Positions 8,306-16,760 of a DNA stretch of 64,000 bases are shown here, one piece after another (within the stretch, counting starts at the first letter, position 1; each line of letters opens with the position of its first letter). The translations under genes and the position numbers were made by a program. The notes below the pieces were generated by a model, which saw only the letters and a list, made by a program, of their open reading frames with translations, did not search any database and was not told the origin of the DNA. This stretch comes from Cellulophaga lytica DSM 7489 (lineage in GTDB: Bacteria > Bacteroidota > Bacteroidia > Flavobacteriales > Flavobacteriaceae). The stretch is taken from positions 3,270,501-3,334,500 of the forward strand of contig NC_015167.1 in NCBI RefSeq assembly GCF_000190595.1, written 5' to 3'.

Positions 8306-8875
8306 ATGAAAATTAAAATAGCTCAATTTATATCTGTATTAGGACACCCGTTGTTGCTATTTCCTTTTTTAATTTTAATTTTTAATCTTAATGATAAGGA
8401 AACAGTCTTTTCCCATACCTTATCTCTTATTTATGGCATTTTTTTTCTAGTTTTAATTGCTTGGGTCTATATAGGAAAAAGAAGAGGAAAATATACAGAC
8501 TTAGATGTATCTAACAAAAGGGAGCGTAGATCGTTGTATATATTTGCTTTACCACTAATGGTTTTGGTTCTTTTCTTTTTATTTTATACAAAACAGCCTG
8601 TTTACATTTGCACTAGCTTTTCTATAGCTACGCTTATGCTTTTAGCTTCTTTCGGAATTAATTTTCTTATAAAAATATCTATGCACGTGGCTATAAACAT
8701 ATATTTAGCACTTGCTATTATATTTGTAAATAGGCGTTTAGGTGTTGTTCTTATATTATTTACATTTTTAGTAATGTGGTCTAGACTTGTATTAAAAAGG
8801 CACACACCAAAAGAGGTTGTTACAGGCTTAATTATAGGCTCATTGTTTGGGCTAACCTTAGTACTTATTTCTTAG
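8306..8875 (+). CDS. PAP2-type phosphatase-like membrane protein
   Basis: A 189-residue protein with about six hydrophobic segments. The end has a recognisable but altered PAP2 (type 2 phosphatidic acid phosphatase) motif: SRLVLKRHTPKEVVTG, where the family has SRxxxxxHxxxDxxxG, so the usual Asp is Glu. A His in the fourth segment (SMHVAINIY) fits the central motif. The K-x6-RP motif is not clear. It may dephosphorylate an undecaprenyl or lipid phosphate in the membrane, but the substituted acid leaves activity open. It is transcribed alone, divergent from the DUF1853 gene. Confidence 0.7.
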   Translation: MKIKIAQFISVLGHPLLLFPFLILIFNLNDKETVFSHTLSLIYGIFFLVLIAWVYIGKRRGKYTDLDVSNKRERRSLYIFALPLMVLVLFFLFYTKQPVYICTSFSIATLMLLASFGINFLIKISMHVAINIYLALAIIFVNRRLGVVLILFTFLVMWSRLVLKRHTPKEVVTGLIIGSLFGLTLVLIS

Positions 8876-9014
8876 AAGTTCCTTAAAGTAATTTTAAAAC
8901 GAAAATATATCAATTACAATTAAATATATATTAGATAGCTACATTTTTATATTCTAATATAAGACTCAGTAACTGTTTGGCTAGTTTTGGAGTGTAAAAC
9001 AATCAAACATAAAA

Positions 9015-9635
9015 ATGAAAAATACTTTAAAAATTACGTTTCTACTTGTTATGTTGTTAATAACTTCCTGTGGTAGCGATAAAGACACAATCAGAATTTC
9101 TACACTAGAAGGCTTACAAGCAGCCAAACAATTAGCAATGACTAGTTTTGGAGCCGATTTAGAAGTTTATAGGTTAGAGTTTTATTCTAAAGAAGATTTA
9201 AACTCAGATTTAGGTAGCATTACCATTAAGTATTTAAAAGATGGTAAATTATTTAGCAGACGTTATACCACAAAAACAAATTATGCTGAAGCTACTTTAG
9301 AAGATGAAAAGCTTTTGAATGATGCCTTTCAGAAAAAATTTCATATCAAAAATGCACAAGGTAAACTTAAAATTAGTGATCTAGATGTAGATGCTATTTT
9401 TTCTAATGTAAATAAAGGTGTTGTACTTATTGAAGAAGAAATGGAAATAGACAACTATCAAGTTAGAGAATACTACGTTGAAGTAGACACTAAGACAAAT
9501 AAAATATCTTCAGATTTTGAAATACACGTAACAGAACCTAACAATGAAACCATTGAAGGACGTAATATAGTAACTAATTTTTATGAAGTTGAGTTTAAGG
9601 TCGATGAAAATGGTGAACTTACCATTAAAGGCTAA
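9015..9635 (+). CDS. Lipoprotein of unknown function
   Basis: A 206-residue protein with a lipoprotein signal (lipobox LITSC after a hydrophobic stretch of about 12 residues). The mature part is acidic, mixed alpha/beta, with repeated beta segments such as YYVEVDTKTNKISSDFEIHV and FYEVEFKVDENGELTI. I do not recognise the family. It appears monocistronic: 140 bases from the PAP2 gene and followed by a strong terminator at 9674-9709. It probably faces the periplasm. Confidence 0.75.
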   Translation: MKNTLKITFLLVMLLITSCGSDKDTIRISTLEGLQAAKQLAMTSFGADLEVYRLEFYSKEDLNSDLGSITIKYLKDGKLFSRRYTTKTNYAEATLEDEKLLNDAFQKKFHIKNAQGKLKISDLDVDAIFSNVNKGVVLIEEEMEIDNYQVREYYVEVDTKTNKISSDFEIHVTEPNNETIEGRNIVTNFYEVEFKVDENGELTIKG

Positions 9636-9673
9636 TAGTAAATATACAATATAAAGCGTTCCCCGCTTTTTAC

Positions 9674-9709
9674 AAAGGTTGTCCTATGTTCCTATAGGCA
9701 ACCTTTTTT
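9674..9709 (+). terminator. Rho-independent terminator
   Basis: AAAGGTTG, then CCTAT, pair with ATAGG, then CAACCTTT, round a short loop, followed by a T run. It lies 38 bases after the lipoprotein gene. Confidence 0.8.
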
Positions 9710-10016
9710 ATTTTTAGGACTAAATTACATAGACAAAGTAAGTGTATGTAAAAGTTTTTTCTTACAAAAAATATTTTATAAGATAGATTTGTAATTTTAT
9801 TTTCAGCTGTATTTACCAACAATATAGTTGTTTTACCGATAAAATGCATAAGTTTTAATAGGTTATTTATATGCCTGTTGAGTATTTGTCTAGTGTATAT
9901 TTATCATATTTTTCTTGTTAAATAGTAGTTTCGTATTAAATAATTTTAGTCTGTTTCCCCAGGATATGAATTTTTTAGAAGAAAATAATTTAATCAATAT
10001 TTAAACTACATTTTTT
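9710..10016 (+). other. Non-coding stretch before the agarase gene
   Basis: About 300 AT-rich bases with no ORF or RNA gene that I can support. It must hold the agarase promoter and control sites, but I see neither a clean TAnnTTTG element nor a clear dyad. The regulation of the agarase is therefore unresolved from the sequence. Confidence 0.4.
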
Positions 10017-11444
10017 ATGAAAAAGATTAGCCTACTATCAATTATTATGTTTCTACAATTGCTATTTGTTAATGCTCAGTACGATTGGGATAACATACCT
10101 ATACCCGCAAATGCCGGATCAGGAAAAACGTGGCAATTACAAGTACAAGCCAGTGACGATTTTAACTACCAATTTTTACCTTCTACCAATGTTACCGATT
10201 TTGGCCCAGGAAATAATAAAAAATGGTATAATAAATACCATAATTTACCAAGTGGTGCTCCCAATAATTTTGAAGGTCCAGGACCAACAAAATGGATGCA
10301 AAACCACGTAGCTGTTTCTGGAGGTCATTTAAATATTTGGGCATCTAGAATCCCTGGAGCAACCAAGTCTTTTGTTGGCTCTAGCGGAAATTTAATTTCT
10401 AGACCAGAAACAAGAGCTGGTTGTATAACTAACAAAACGCGTGTAAAATTCCCTGTATTTGTAGAAGCTAGTATAAAAGTAATGAACTCTTCATTAGCTT
10501 CGGATATTTGGCTACTTAGCCCAGATGACACACAGGAAATAGACATTATAGAATGTTATGGAGGGCCAGGAGACGACAATAGAAATGGTTTCTTTGCAAA
10601 TAAAATACACCTTAGTCATCATGTATTTATTAGGCCTCCAAACTTTAAAGATTACCAACCTGCAGATTTTAATAGTTGGTGGCAAAAAAATGGAGTTAAC
10701 CAATGGGGAGGAAGAGTTGTAAGAATTGGTGTTAATTGGGTTTCAGCTACAAGATTAGAGTATTATGTAGACGGGCAAATGGTACGTGTTTTAGATGATA
10801 CTGCAGTACAAACCAGATTAGCAGATGGTACTTGGCAATATACATACCCAGCTGGTGTAACAAGTACTGGTGTTAACGGACAGTTAGTTAGAGAAAATGG
10901 ATATCAAAAAATGAATATTGCTACTAGTTTAAATGATGCAAAAAACAAGTCTAATATTAGTGTTATAGATCCATTTAATTATTTAAATAACCAGAGAAGA
11001 TTTACAAAAGAAATGGATATTATTATTAATGTAGAAGACCAAAGTTGGCAAGCAGAGGCTAACAGATCTGCTACAGATAAAGAGTTAGAGAATTTTGAAA
11101 ATAATAATTTACTTGTAAATTGGATTAGAGTATACAAACCTGTTAATGCTAGTAACTTTGTTAATACAGAGATTTCTAATAATTCTGCTAGAACTTTAAC
11201 TTTTAATGAAGAAGAAAAGCAAGAGCTAGCAGTATTTCCTATTCCTGCTAAAGACGTTGTAAATATTAGTAGTAAAGACTATGTACAGGCTAAGGTTTAT
11301 AATTTGCAAGGACTAATTGTTTTAAGAAAAGATGTTGCAGATGGTACACTAAATGTTTCTTCTTTAGAAAAAGGTATTTATGTACTAGAATTAGCCAAAG
11401 CAAATGGTGAGTCTACAAAGCAAAAAATTGTAATATCTAAATAA
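10017..11444 (+). CDS. Secreted GH16 beta-agarase with T9SS sorting domain
   Basis: A 475-residue glycoside hydrolase. A signal peptide (1-20, ending NAQ) precedes a GH16 catalytic domain (about 25-380). The catalytic signature E174-I-D176-I-I-E179, followed by CYGG, is the beta-bulge ExDxxE motif typical of beta-agarases; E174 is the nucleophile and E179 the acid/base by family analogy. The surrounding segments (FFANKIHLSHHVFIR, WGGRVVRIGVNW, LVNWIRVYKPV) also match agarases. Residues about 403-475 are a type A T9SS C-terminal sorting domain (FPIPAKD, VYNLQG, GIYVLEL, KIVISK). The protein is therefore exported by T9SS and cleaves agar outside the cell or on its surface. Porphyranase or carrageenase activity is less likely given the motif context. 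Confidence 0.9.
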   Translation: MKKISLLSIIMFLQLLFVNAQYDWDNIPIPANAGSGKTWQLQVQASDDFNYQFLPSTNVTDFGPGNNKKWYNKYHNLPSGAPNNFEGPGPTKWMQNHVAVSGGHLNIWASRIPGATKSFVGSSGNLISRPETRAGCITNKTRVKFPVFVEASIKVMNSSLASDIWLLSPDDTQEIDIIECYGGPGDDNRNGFFANKIHLSHHVFIRPPNFKDYQPADFNSWWQKNGVNQWGGRVVRIGVNWVSATRLEYYVDGQMVRVLDDTAVQTRLADGTWQYTYPAGVTSTGVNGQLVRENGYQKMNIATSLNDAKNKSNISVIDPFNYLNNQRRFTKEMDIIINVEDQSWQAEANRSATDKELENFENNNLLVNWIRVYKPVNASNFVNTEISNNSARTLTFNEEEKQELAVFPIPAKDVVNISSKDYVQAKVYNLQGLIVLRKDVADGTLNVSSLEKGIYVLELAKANGESTKQKIVISK

Positions 11445-11463
11445 CAATTTTCTTTATTAACTT

Positions 11464-11500
11464 AAAACCCAAAACATAAATTATGTTTTGGGTTTTATTT
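11464..11500. terminator. Bidirectional terminator hairpin
   Basis: AAACCCAAAACATAA pairs with TTATGTTTTGGGTTT, followed by TATTT. It separates the agarase gene from the convergent lipoprotein gene. Confidence 0.8.
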
Positions 11501-11966
11501 ATAATTTAGTTTTTTCACTTTCCTTAGGTTCAACTTTAGAAGAATATTTTTTTAAAAATTGCTGCTGTTGCTGTAGCATTCTATTTCTAATTTTATCTAA
11601 CTGCATAAAATCTTCTCCAAAATCACTAGAGAAAAAATCATCATTAAAAAAACTATCCATAAATATAGAGTCTATATCTTGTGGTGTTGGAAAGGAGTGT
11701 AAACTAGAGAAAAACTTTGACTTGTAACTGTGTAACAAGCTGTCTTTTTCTAGATCAGATAAGTTGTTGTATGTGTTACTAGATGACCAAGAGTAAATAC
11801 TATCATACTGTATTAAATTTCCCTTATCATCATACTGTTTATTCACTTTCCAGTCACCTGGCGGAACTTTTTCTGCCGTTTTTGGCGTTGTTTCTTCTTT
11901 GTTATTTTGCCCATTACAACTAACGTTTAAGCAAATTAGTAGGGCTAGAGCTAAATACTTTTTCAT
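11499..11966 (-). CDS. Small lipoprotein downstream of hsp20
   Basis: A 155-residue lipoprotein with lipobox NVSC. The mature part has a WKVNKQYDDKGNLIQYDSIYSWSSS segment, then an Asp/Ser/Phe-rich region (MDSFFNDDFFSSDFGEDF), then a Gln run and a basic tail. The family is not one I can name. It lies 67 bases downstream of the Hsp20 gene in the same direction, with a hairpin between them, so it may be partly co-expressed with the heat-shock gene. A role in envelope stress is only a guess from that position. Confidence 0.7.
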   Translation of the reverse strand: MKKYLALALLICLNVSCNGQNNKEETTPKTAEKVPPGDWKVNKQYDDKGNLIQYDSIYSWSSSNTYNNLSDLEKDSLLHSYKSKFFSSLHSFPTPQDIDSIFMDSFFNDDFFSSDFGEDFMQLDKIRNRMLQQQQQFLKKYSSKVEPKESEKTKL

Positions 11967-11993
11967 AGTGTAAAAATTAATTAGACATTATAA

Positions 11994-12028
11994 AATAACA
12001 GGAAGCTAATTGTTAGCTCCCTGTTATT
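11994..12028 (-). terminator. Hairpin between hsp20 and the lipoprotein gene
   Basis: AATAACAGG...AGCTAA pairs with TTAGCT...CCTGTTATT. The T tract on the minus strand is short, so it may attenuate rather than end the hsp20 transcript. Confidence 0.5.
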
Positions 12029-12033
12029 ATTAA

Positions 12034-12510
12034 TTAAGATATATTTATTGTTCTAGCAGGCTTTTGCTTTGCCTCTTCTTTTTTTGGTAAGGTAATATGC
12101 AAAATACCATTTGTATACTTTGCATCTATACTAGCGTCATTAACAGTTTCTGGTAGTGTAAAAGTTCTTTTAAAAGATGAGTATCCAAACTCTCTACGCG
12201 TATAGTGTTGGTTGTTAGTTTCTTCTTCCTCTTTAATTTCTGCAGAAATAGTTAAAGAGTGGTTATCTATTTCTACCTGAAAATTAGACTTATCTAACCC
12301 AGGAGCAGCCATATAAACTAAAAATGACTCTGGTGTTTCCTTAATATTTACCTTAGGCAAAGTTATACCTGTATTAAAGTTAGATGTAAATACAGTAGGT
12401 AAATCTAAATTAAACATATCGTCTATTACTCTAGACCAGCTAGGAAAGTTAATAGGTGAATTTGTGCTTGTTAAACCTCCGTTTTTAGGAACATTAATTA
12501 AATTGCTCAT
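12034..12510 (-). CDS. Hsp20/alpha-crystallin small heat-shock protein
   Basis: A 158-residue small heat-shock protein. The N-terminal arm (about 1-45) is variable. The alpha-crystallin domain (about 48-145) has the family segments VNIKETPESFLVYMAAPGLDK, the YGSFKR-like YSSFKRTFTLPE, DASIDAKYTNGILHITLPK and the conserved A-x-x-x-n-G-v-L core. A short C-terminal extension ends in a basic Ile-containing tail. It acts as an ATP-independent holdase in the cytoplasm. No CIRCE-like inverted repeat is visible upstream. The gene is followed by a hairpin and a lipoprotein gene in the same direction. Confidence 0.95.
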   Translation of the reverse strand: MSNLINVPKNGGLTSTNSPINFPSWSRVIDDMFNLDLPTVFTSNFNTGITLPKVNIKETPESFLVYMAAPGLDKSNFQVEIDNHSLTISAEIKEEEETNNQHYTRREFGYSSFKRTFTLPETVNDASIDAKYTNGILHITLPKKEEAKQKPARTINIS

Positions 12511-12631
12511 AATTACAAAAATTTTAAATTAAACAAAAAATCAAATACTTAATATGTAAGTAGTTAACAGCAAAAAAAATGCCAATTTATAAAACTGACA
12601 CATTAAAAAAATCTTAATATTAAATACTTTT

Positions 12632-13528
12632 TTAAGCTCTAATAGATGGTGCACAAGAACCTCGTTTTAATAACATATATTCTCCGTTATTTTTAAACTC
12701 TTTAATAGAAGTACCTGCGTAGCGTTTAAATGTTTTAGATAAGTGACTAACATCTGTAAACCCTAATTCATCAGCAATTTCTGTAAGTGTAAAATCAGAG
12801 TTTAATAAGCGTATCTCTACTAACTTTAGCTTTCCTTTTATAATATATTCTCTTAGTGACATTTTTACTTGTTTTTTAAAATATTCACTAACATAGGTTG
12901 GTGACATCATAAAAACATCTGCCAAATTTTCAACTTTTAACAATTCCGCCTTGTCAATGTTTTCATTTATATATGCAAGCATTTTTGTAATTCTATTATC
13001 AGAATTATTGTTAGGAGTTTCAAAATAAGTACTGTTTTTAATATTGCGTATTAATATTTCTAAAATACTAGTCATAAAACTAGTTATTAAGCTAACCGAG
13101 TCTTCACCATAACTTCTAGACTCTTGCAATATCATATCTATTAAACTTTCTAAATAATTGCGGTCTACTTCATTTTTAATAATATCTCCAGGCAATTGGT
13201 TGTAATTAGATAGTATGTATGATGCTTCTTTAAACCATTCATTTCTATCTATAGTCACTTTATTTACATTTTTAAAAAACGAATCTGTAAATTTTAAAAA
13301 CACAAAATTAGTAGACTCTTTTATATTAAAAGAATGGCATTTTAAAGGAGGTAACAAAAATATACTACCTTTTTCATATTCATAGTCGTTGTAGTTTATA
13401 CACTGGGTTCCTTTACCATTTTTTATTAAAACCAACTCAAAAAAATTATTTTTAACAGGTCGCTGTTTCCAGTCTGTTAATTCTATTTCTTGTATTTCAA
13501 AAGGTTTATGTGCTTCTAGTACTTGCAT
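12632..13528 (-). CDS. AraC-family transcriptional regulator (paralog 1)
   Basis: A 298-residue AraC/XylS regulator. The N-terminal half is a cupin-like effector domain (about 25-90, with GKGTQCINYNDYEYEKGSIFLLPPLKCHSF). Two helix-turn-helix motifs fill about 195-290: NLADVFMMSPTYVSEYFKKQVKMSLREYI and TEIADELGFTDVSHLSKTFKRYAGTS. The DNA-binding part is clearly paralogous to that of the regulator at 18820-19686 (both contain YVSEYFKK/YISEYFKK, KLKLVE and ELGFTD). It is divergent from the AlkB-like gene. I infer that it binds the 21-bp direct repeats found before 13693, 14537, 19898 and 21996. The effector is unknown; an electrophile or quinone would fit the target genes. Confidence 0.92.
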   Translation of the reverse strand: MQVLEAHKPFEIQEIELTDWKQRPVKNNFFELVLIKNGKGTQCINYNDYEYEKGSIFLLPPLKCHSFNIKESTNFVFLKFTDSFFKNVNKVTIDRNEWFKEASYILSNYNQLPGDIIKNEVDRNYLESLIDMILQESRSYGEDSVSLITSFMTSILEILIRNIKNSTYFETPNNNSDNRITKMLAYINENIDKAELLKVENLADVFMMSPTYVSEYFKKQVKMSLREYIIKGKLKLVEIRLLNSDFTLTEIADELGFTDVSHLSKTFKRYAGTSIKEFKNNGEYMLLKRGSCAPSIRA

Positions 13529-13590
13529 TTTTGAGATAATTAAGCTTTAAATGCACTAAAATAGAATATATTTTGAAAATTGTATAAATA

Positions 13591-13659
13591 TTAACCTTTA
13601 TTTATACAATGCTATCCTGTGTAATTACTTATAAATAGATAATAAAGTGAGTACCTTTG
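13591..13659 (+). promoter_or_regulatory. Degenerate AraC-type repeat promoter (site D)
   Basis: TTAACC (13591) is followed by TTTATTTATACA, with a second half core ACT at 13627, 21 bases after ACA at 13606, and a TACCTTTG -7 element at 13652-13659. The TTAACC-to-promoter layout is one base shorter than in the three strong sites and the second repeat is poor. It may be a weak or diverged member of the same regulon. It lies in the divergent region between AraC paralog 1 and the AlkB-like gene. Confidence 0.45.
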
Positions 13660-13692
13660 CTAAAGGTATAATTATATTGTTTTAAAAATTAA

Positions 13693-14322
13693 ATGGATTT
13701 ATTTAATCAAACCAATTTATTTTCAACTAAAGAAGTCCGTAAAACTACTTTTGATTTACCAGGAGCGGATATTACGTTGTTCGAAAATTTCTTCAGCATT
13801 GAAGAGAGTAACAAGCTGTATAAAAGTCTACTTCATAATACGCCTTGGCAGCAAGAACAAATTAGCATTCACGGTAAATTGGTAGATTATCCTAGATTAA
13901 CAGCTTGGTATGGAGATGTTGACAAAGACATTAAATACACGAATACAAAAAGTAAAATGCATTTGTGGAATAACGATTTACTTTTCATTAAAGAACGTAT
14001 AGAGAAAGAGGTGGATATCAAATTTACACGCTGTTTACTTAATTATTACCGTGACGGAAAAGATAGCGTAGACTGGCATCAAGACTACAAAGGAGAACAA
14101 CGAAAAAATACGGTTATAGGTTCAGTTACCTTTGGTGCAACCAGACCTTTTCAGTTAAAACACATATCAAGAACAGATTTAAAACGTGTAGATATTCCAT
14201 TAGCAAATGGTAGTCTTTTGTTAATGCAAGGCGCTACACAAGAAAATTGGAAACATAAAATACCTAAAACAAAAAAACATATTCTACCTAGAATAAATTT
14301 AACCTTTAGGTGGATTGCTTAA
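13693..14322 (+). CDS. AlkB-like Fe(II)/2-oxoglutarate dioxygenase
   Basis: A 209-residue AlkB-family dioxygenase. The jelly-roll core carries the iron triad H129-x-D131 (in WHQD) and H188 (NWKHKI). R200 and R206 in PRINLTFR bind 2-oxoglutarate and substrate. Length and motifs match bacterial AlkB homologs of the ALKBH2/3-like type, which remove methyl adducts from N1-adenine or N3-cytosine in DNA or RNA. It acts in the cytoplasm. The gene is divergent from an AraC regulator and has a TACCTTTG promoter with a degenerate repeat, suggesting induction together with the detoxification genes downstream, which would suit a response to reactive electrophiles. Confidence 0.92.
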   Translation: MDLFNQTNLFSTKEVRKTTFDLPGADITLFENFFSIEESNKLYKSLLHNTPWQQEQISIHGKLVDYPRLTAWYGDVDKDIKYTNTKSKMHLWNNDLLFIKERIEKEVDIKFTRCLLNYYRDGKDSVDWHQDYKGEQRKNTVIGSVTFGATRPFQLKHISRTDLKRVDIPLANGSLLLMQGATQENWKHKIPKTKKHILPRINLTFRWIA

Positions 14323-14432
14323 TTAAAAAAACTTGTATTAATAAAGGTTTAACATTAACTTAATGTACGTTTTAATGCTTTAAATCCTTTTTTTTAGGTT
14401 GTTTTATGAATATTTTAAGAATAAACCTCTAA

Positions 14433-14502
14433 TTAACCTTTTTTTGTACCTACTTCTCCTTTTTTTGTACTATTAAATAGCTTTATACCCTACATATCTT
14501 TG
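14433..14502 (+). promoter_or_regulatory. AraC-type direct-repeat promoter (site A)
   Basis: TTAACC is followed by a T-rich stretch ending GTACC (ACC at 14448-14450). A second T-rich stretch ends GTACT (ACT at 14469-14471), 21 bases on. After exactly 23 more bases comes a perfect TATCTTTG (14495-14502). The same 70-base layout occurs at 19783-19852 and 21854-21923. A 21-bp period is two helical turns, as expected for AraC-family binding next to RNA polymerase. Confidence 0.75.
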
Positions 14503-14536
14503 CCTTAAAATTAAACAACATATAAAAAAAGATATA

Positions 14537-15211
14537 ATGAATACACCAAACATTGCAAAGGAAGATATTTTAAACGCGTTTAACTACAGACACGCTACCA
14601 AAGAATTTGATGCATCAAAAACATTAACCGATGAGCAAATCAATTTCATCTTAAAAACAGCAAATTTATCTCCAAGTTCATTTGGTTTTGAACCTTGGCA
14701 CTTTATAGTTGTACAGGATAAAGAATTACGTGAGCTATTAAAGCCAGTAGCTTGGGGTGCTCCGGTAAAATTAGATACTGCTAGTCACTTTATTCTAGGT
14801 TTGGCAATGAAAGCTCCTATGGTAAAGCATAATGCGCCATATATTGAACATATGATGAAAGAGGTAAAACAAATGCCGGAAGATGTTGTAGAAATGTACT
14901 CTAAATTTTACAGAGAGTTTCAGGAGCGTGATTTTACCTTAGATTCAGATAAAAAGTTATTCGATTGGTCATCAAAACAGACTTACATTGCTCTAGGTAA
15001 TATGATGACTGCTGCCGCACTTACAGGAATAGATTCTTGTCCTATTGAAGGTTTCCATATAGAGGATACGGAAGCTTTATTAAGAGATAAATTCGGGGTG
15101 GATACAGATAAATATGGAATTTCTTTTATGGCTGCATTCGGATACAGAAAAGCAGATCCTGAATTCCCTAAGTCTAGAAGACCACTAGAGGACATTGTAA
15201 CTTGGAAATAA
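14537..15211 (+). CDS. Nitroreductase-family NAD(P)H oxidoreductase (NfsB-like)
   Basis: A 224-residue FMN-dependent nitroreductase. The N-terminal YRHATKEFDASKTL holds the Arg that binds FMN phosphate. NLSPSSFGFEPWHFIVV is the family's flavin-contact segment, and the GMD-type C-terminal pocket residues appear in PIEGFHIEDTEALL. Family members reduce nitroaromatics, quinones or flavins with NAD(P)H in the cytoplasm. It is the first gene of an operon under site A, followed 8 bases later by an alcohol dehydrogenase. The set of neighbours (quinone reductases, an SDR and the Kef system) suggests defence against quinones or other electrophiles. Confidence 0.92.
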   Translation: MNTPNIAKEDILNAFNYRHATKEFDASKTLTDEQINFILKTANLSPSSFGFEPWHFIVVQDKELRELLKPVAWGAPVKLDTASHFILGLAMKAPMVKHNAPYIEHMMKEVKQMPEDVVEMYSKFYREFQERDFTLDSDKKLFDWSSKQTYIALGNMMTAAALTGIDSCPIEGFHIEDTEALLRDKFGVDTDKYGISFMAAFGYRKADPEFPKSRRPLEDIVTWK

Positions 15212-15219
15212 GAAATAGT

Positions 15220-16227
15220 ATGAAAGCAATAGGGTACAAAGAGAATCTTCCAATTGACAATATAAAGTCTTTACAAGATGTAGAATTGGAAACTCCAAAA
15301 GCTACGGGAAGAGATATTTTAGTAGAAATAAAAGCTATTTCCGTAAATCCGGCAGATTATAAGGTACGTGCAGGAATGCCTGCAGAAGGTGACAACTGGA
15401 AAGTTATTGGCTGGGATGCTACCGGAATAGTTACAGCAATTGGTGAAGATGTGACTCTTTTCAATGTTGGAGATGAAGTTTGGTACGCAGGCGATTTTAC
15501 TCGTCAAGGTAGTTATGCAGAATATCAAATTGTAGATGAGCGTATTGTTGGTAAAAAACCACAAAGCTTATCTTATGCTGAAGCTGCTTCATTACCATTA
15601 ACCACACTTACAGCCTACGAAATGTTGTTTGATCGATTAGAGGTATCTAAAGACGATGCCAACAAATCTATTTTGGTAATTGGTGCCGCTGGTGGTGTAG
15701 GTTCTATTTTGGTGCAATTGGCTAAAAAACTGACCAAGTTGAATATTATAGGTACGGCTTCTCGTGAAGAAACTACGTCTTGGTTAAAAGAATTAGGTGC
15801 AGACACGGTTATTAACCACAGAAATAAATTGAGCGAAGAGTTCGAGAAATACAATTTACCGGCTCCGGAGTATGTAGTAAGCTTAAATGCTACGGAACAC
15901 CACGTAGATGAAATTGCTAAACTGATAAAACCTCAAGGGAAATTCGGATTTATAGATGACCCAAAATCGCTAAATGTAATGCCTTTTAAAGGTAAAGCGG
16001 TTTCTACGCATATAGAGTTAATGTTTACACGCTCTATGTTTCAGACCGAAGATATGATTGAGCAGCATAATATATTGAACAAAGCTTCTGAATTAATCGA
16101 CAACGGAACTATTAGAACTACGTTAGGAGAAAATTTTGGAACTATAAATGCTGAAAACCTTAGAAAAGCTCACGCTTTCTTAGAAACAGGTAAAGCAAAA
16201 GGTAAAATTGTTTTAGAAGGATTTTAA
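15220..16227 (+). CDS. Zinc-type alcohol dehydrogenase / quinone oxidoreductase family protein
   Basis: A 335-residue medium-chain dehydrogenase/reductase. I chose the ATG at 15220, since the longer frame would start at a TTG inside the nitroreductase gene. It has the catalytic-domain segments SVNPADYKVRAGMP and GWDATGIVTAIGEDV, and the Rossmann motif VIGAAGGVGSILVQLAKK. The zinc ligands of classical alcohol dehydrogenases are missing, as in NADPH:quinone or enone reductases. It most likely reduces quinones or alpha,beta-unsaturated carbonyls with NADPH. It is second in the operon after the nitroreductase gene. Confidence 0.9.
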   Translation: MKAIGYKENLPIDNIKSLQDVELETPKATGRDILVEIKAISVNPADYKVRAGMPAEGDNWKVIGWDATGIVTAIGEDVTLFNVGDEVWYAGDFTRQGSYAEYQIVDERIVGKKPQSLSYAEAASLPLTTLTAYEMLFDRLEVSKDDANKSILVIGAAGGVGSILVQLAKKLTKLNIIGTASREETTSWLKELGADTVINHRNKLSEEFEKYNLPAPEYVVSLNATEHHVDEIAKLIKPQGKFGFIDDPKSLNVMPFKGKAVSTHIELMFTRSMFQTEDMIEQHNILNKASELIDNGTIRTTLGENFGTINAENLRKAHAFLETGKAKGKIVLEGF

Positions 16228-16254
16228 GTGCGATAAGCCAAAAAACATATTATA

Positions 16255-16728
16255 ATGAAAATTAATATTACACTTGTAGCAGTAGCTATAACAGCATTAT
16301 TTATAAGTACTACGGCAAATGCTCAAGTAAATACCATAGATTCTGTAGCCACTTCAAAAGTGCAACATTTCAATTTTGATGAAATGGAATCTGAGTCTAT
16401 AGGTGAAGGCATTAAAAGAAAATGGTTTCACGGTGAAAAAGGGCAAATGACCATTTTTGACTTGGAAAAAGGAGCACATATTCCTTGGCATAAACACCCT
16501 AATGAGCAGATAACATACATTATGTCTGGTAAGGTAAAAATCAAGACCATAATTGATGGCAAAGAGGAATTTGTAATTGTTTCTGGCGGAGAAGTAATTG
16601 TTTTCCCAGAAAATGTACCGCACGAATTTTGGGCATTGGAAAAAACAGTGGATTTAGATGTTCACGTTCCTGTTCGCCAAGATTGGTTAAGTAAAGAATT
16701 ACCAGATTATTTAAAGAAAAGTAAATAA
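16255..16728 (+). CDS. Secreted cupin protein
   Basis: A 157-residue protein with a Sec signal peptide (1-24, ending ANA-Q) and a single cupin domain. The metal-binding pattern is complete: [17 protein letters not shown] (two His and a Glu) and [12 protein letters not shown] (third His). It should therefore bind a divalent metal in the periplasm. Its substrate is unknown; small exported cupins of this kind are often quercetinase- or isomerase-like. It is third in the operon under site A. A second, double-cupin exported protein follows, which suggests that the pathway has a periplasmic step. Confidence 0.85.
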   Translation: MKINITLVAVAITALFISTTANAQVNTIDSVATSKVQHFNFDEMESESIGEGIKRKWFHGEKGQMTIFDLEKGAHIPWHKHPNEQITYIMSGKVKIKTIIDGKEEFVIVSGGEVIVFPENVPHEFWALEKTVDLDVHVPVRQDWLSKELPDYLKKSK

Positions 16729-16760
16729 CAGAATATTATAACATTATAAAAAGTATCAAA

